Below the pieces are notes generated by a model. It searched no databases and was not told the origin of the DNA. It saw only the letters and a list, made by a program, of their open reading frames with translations. A stretch of DNA of 64,000 bases. It comes from JBBIGV01 sp037447335 (GTDB lineage Bacteria; Bacteroidota; Ignavibacteria; Ignavibacteriales; Ignavibacteriaceae). Both the position numbers and the translations under genes were made by a program. The stretch covers positions 1 to 64,000 of the forward strand of contig JBBIGV010000002.1 of assembly GCA_037447335.1 (NCBI GenBank), in the 5' to 3' direction. Positions 63,454 to 64,000 of the stretch are shown in pieces. Each line of letters begins with the position of its first letter. Within the stretch, counting starts at the first letter, position 1.

Positions 63454-63909
63454 TTATTCACCGTTTTGAGGTGCAATGACCAAAACCGGGGCTTTTGCAT
63501 AGCGAACCACCTTTTCAGCTACACTTCCCAGTAGCGTGTGTAATATTCCGGTTCGACCGTGTGTGGCAATAACTATCAAATCAATTTTCTCGTTTTTGGC
63601 GTATTCCACAATTTCTTCGTAATCAAGCCCCCGGCGAAGAACAGGGTTTATTTTAACATTTTTGTTCCCTCTTATTACACCAACTGTATTTTCGAGCGAT
63701 TTTCGGGCTTCCTCTTCTATCAGTTTAATGATCTTTTCCTGGGACATCTCAAGTGTCCTGATCGTTAGGATGGGAGGGGTTTTTTCAAGTACGTGAAGTA
63801 AATGAATTGCAGCGTCGTACTGAATTGCGATATCTACAGCATACTCAGCGGCGCTTAAAGAAAGTTTTGAGAGATCAGTTGGTAAAAGAATGTTTTTTAT
63901 GTTAAACAT
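63454..63909 (-). CDS. Universal stress protein, UspA family
   Basis: 151 residues. It begins NILLPTDLSKLSLSAAEYAVD and ends with the ATP-binding loop THGRTGILHTLLGSVAEKVVRYAKAPVLVI (G-x2-G-x9-G-S), so it belongs to the ATP-binding class. A partial gene ends eight bases upstream on the same strand. Confidence 0.92.
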   Translation of the reverse strand: MFNIKNILLPTDLSKLSLSAAEYAVDIAIQYDAAIHLLHVLEKTPPILTIRTLEMSQEKIIKLIEEEARKSLENTVGVIRGNKNVKINPVLRRGLDYEEIVEYAKNEKIDLIVIATHGRTGILHTLLGSVAEKVVRYAKAPVLVIAPQNGE

Positions 63910-63917
63910 ACCTGCTA

Positions 63918-64000
63918 TTAATTTAATTTGCAGAATGCTGCTTCAAGATCTGTTACGGGCATATTGGATACCACAGCAAAGATATTATTATCAACCTTCG
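63918..64000 (-). CDS. C-terminal end of a gene cut by the window edge
   Basis: On the minus strand an open frame enters from the edge and reads VDNNIFAVVSNMPVTDLEAAF before TAA at 63920-63918. Twenty-six or so residues are too few to identify it. The spacing of eight bases to the universal stress protein gene suggests one transcript. Confidence 0.5.
   Translation of the reverse strand, partial: KVDNNIFAVVSNMPVTDLEAAFCKLN

Overview
The window reads as chromosomal DNA from a member of the Ignavibacteria (Bacteroidota/Chlorobi group). Three secreted proteins end in type IX secretion C-terminal sorting domains carrying the NPFNPST-type motif usual in that group. Several genes have promoters of the Bacteroidetes pattern TTG-N19/20-TAnnTTTG. 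The respiratory genes (NDH-1 subunits and a b558-type succinate dehydrogenase) and the AT-rich intergenic DNA fit the same lineage. The genus cannot be named from sequence reading alone.

Layout. 0.5-5.5 kb: a sorting-domain protein, a MITE-like element, and a cystathionine beta-synthase / cystathionine gamma-lyase pair split by a four-helix-bundle gene with repeats on both sides. 5.8-10.2 kb: an envelope protein, a GNAT protein and a TonB-dependent receptor. 10.2-17.1 kb: housekeeping genes (xseA, xseB, dxs, an oxidoreductase, a PhoB/PhoR-like two-component pair, rplU, rpmA). 17.4-20.6 kb: a HEPN/MNT toxin-antitoxin pair with a nonsense codon in the toxin, a second copy of the MITE-like element in opposite orientation, and a frameshifted Asp-box sorting-domain protein. 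20.8-22.8 kb: two divergent malate dehydrogenases. 22.8-26.2 kb: an anti-sigma-type ATPase and two envelope proteins. 26.4-31.1 kb: nuoABCDEF, after which the operon stops and decayed DNA follows.

32.5-40.8 kb: a co-directional, tightly packed run encoding a sorting-domain protein, a PqqD-like protein, an ATP-grasp ligase, a DAP-decarboxylase-like PLP enzyme, a urea-transporter-like membrane domain fused to an M23 metallopeptidase, a TPR protein, a predicted outer-membrane barrel and a membrane acyltransferase. I do not recognise this combination as a known pathway, and it is the best candidate here for an undescribed system.

40.8-49.0 kb: an MhqD/MhqO-like pair, an isochorismatase-type hydrolase, a C39-like peptidase divergent from an ATP-grasp ligase, a HAD phosphatase, and a B12 uptake unit (cobalamin riboswitch, BtuB-like receptor, DUF6580-like membrane protein). 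49.3-53.8 kb: sdhC-sdhA-sdhB, with a decayed YhcG/DUF1016 nuclease gene inserted between sdhA and sdhB and bounded by a 30-bp direct repeat that duplicates the sdhB ribosome-binding region. 53.9-64 kb: obg, an M48 protease, an S9 peptidase, a CAT-anticodon tRNA, secG, dacB, a LOG-family protein, rpsU, a zinc-ribbon protein and a universal stress protein.

The recurring theme is small DNA insertions into otherwise ordinary operons: MITE-like elements, AGCACAGATT-type hairpins, tandem-repeat cassettes and repeat-expanded riboswitch arms.
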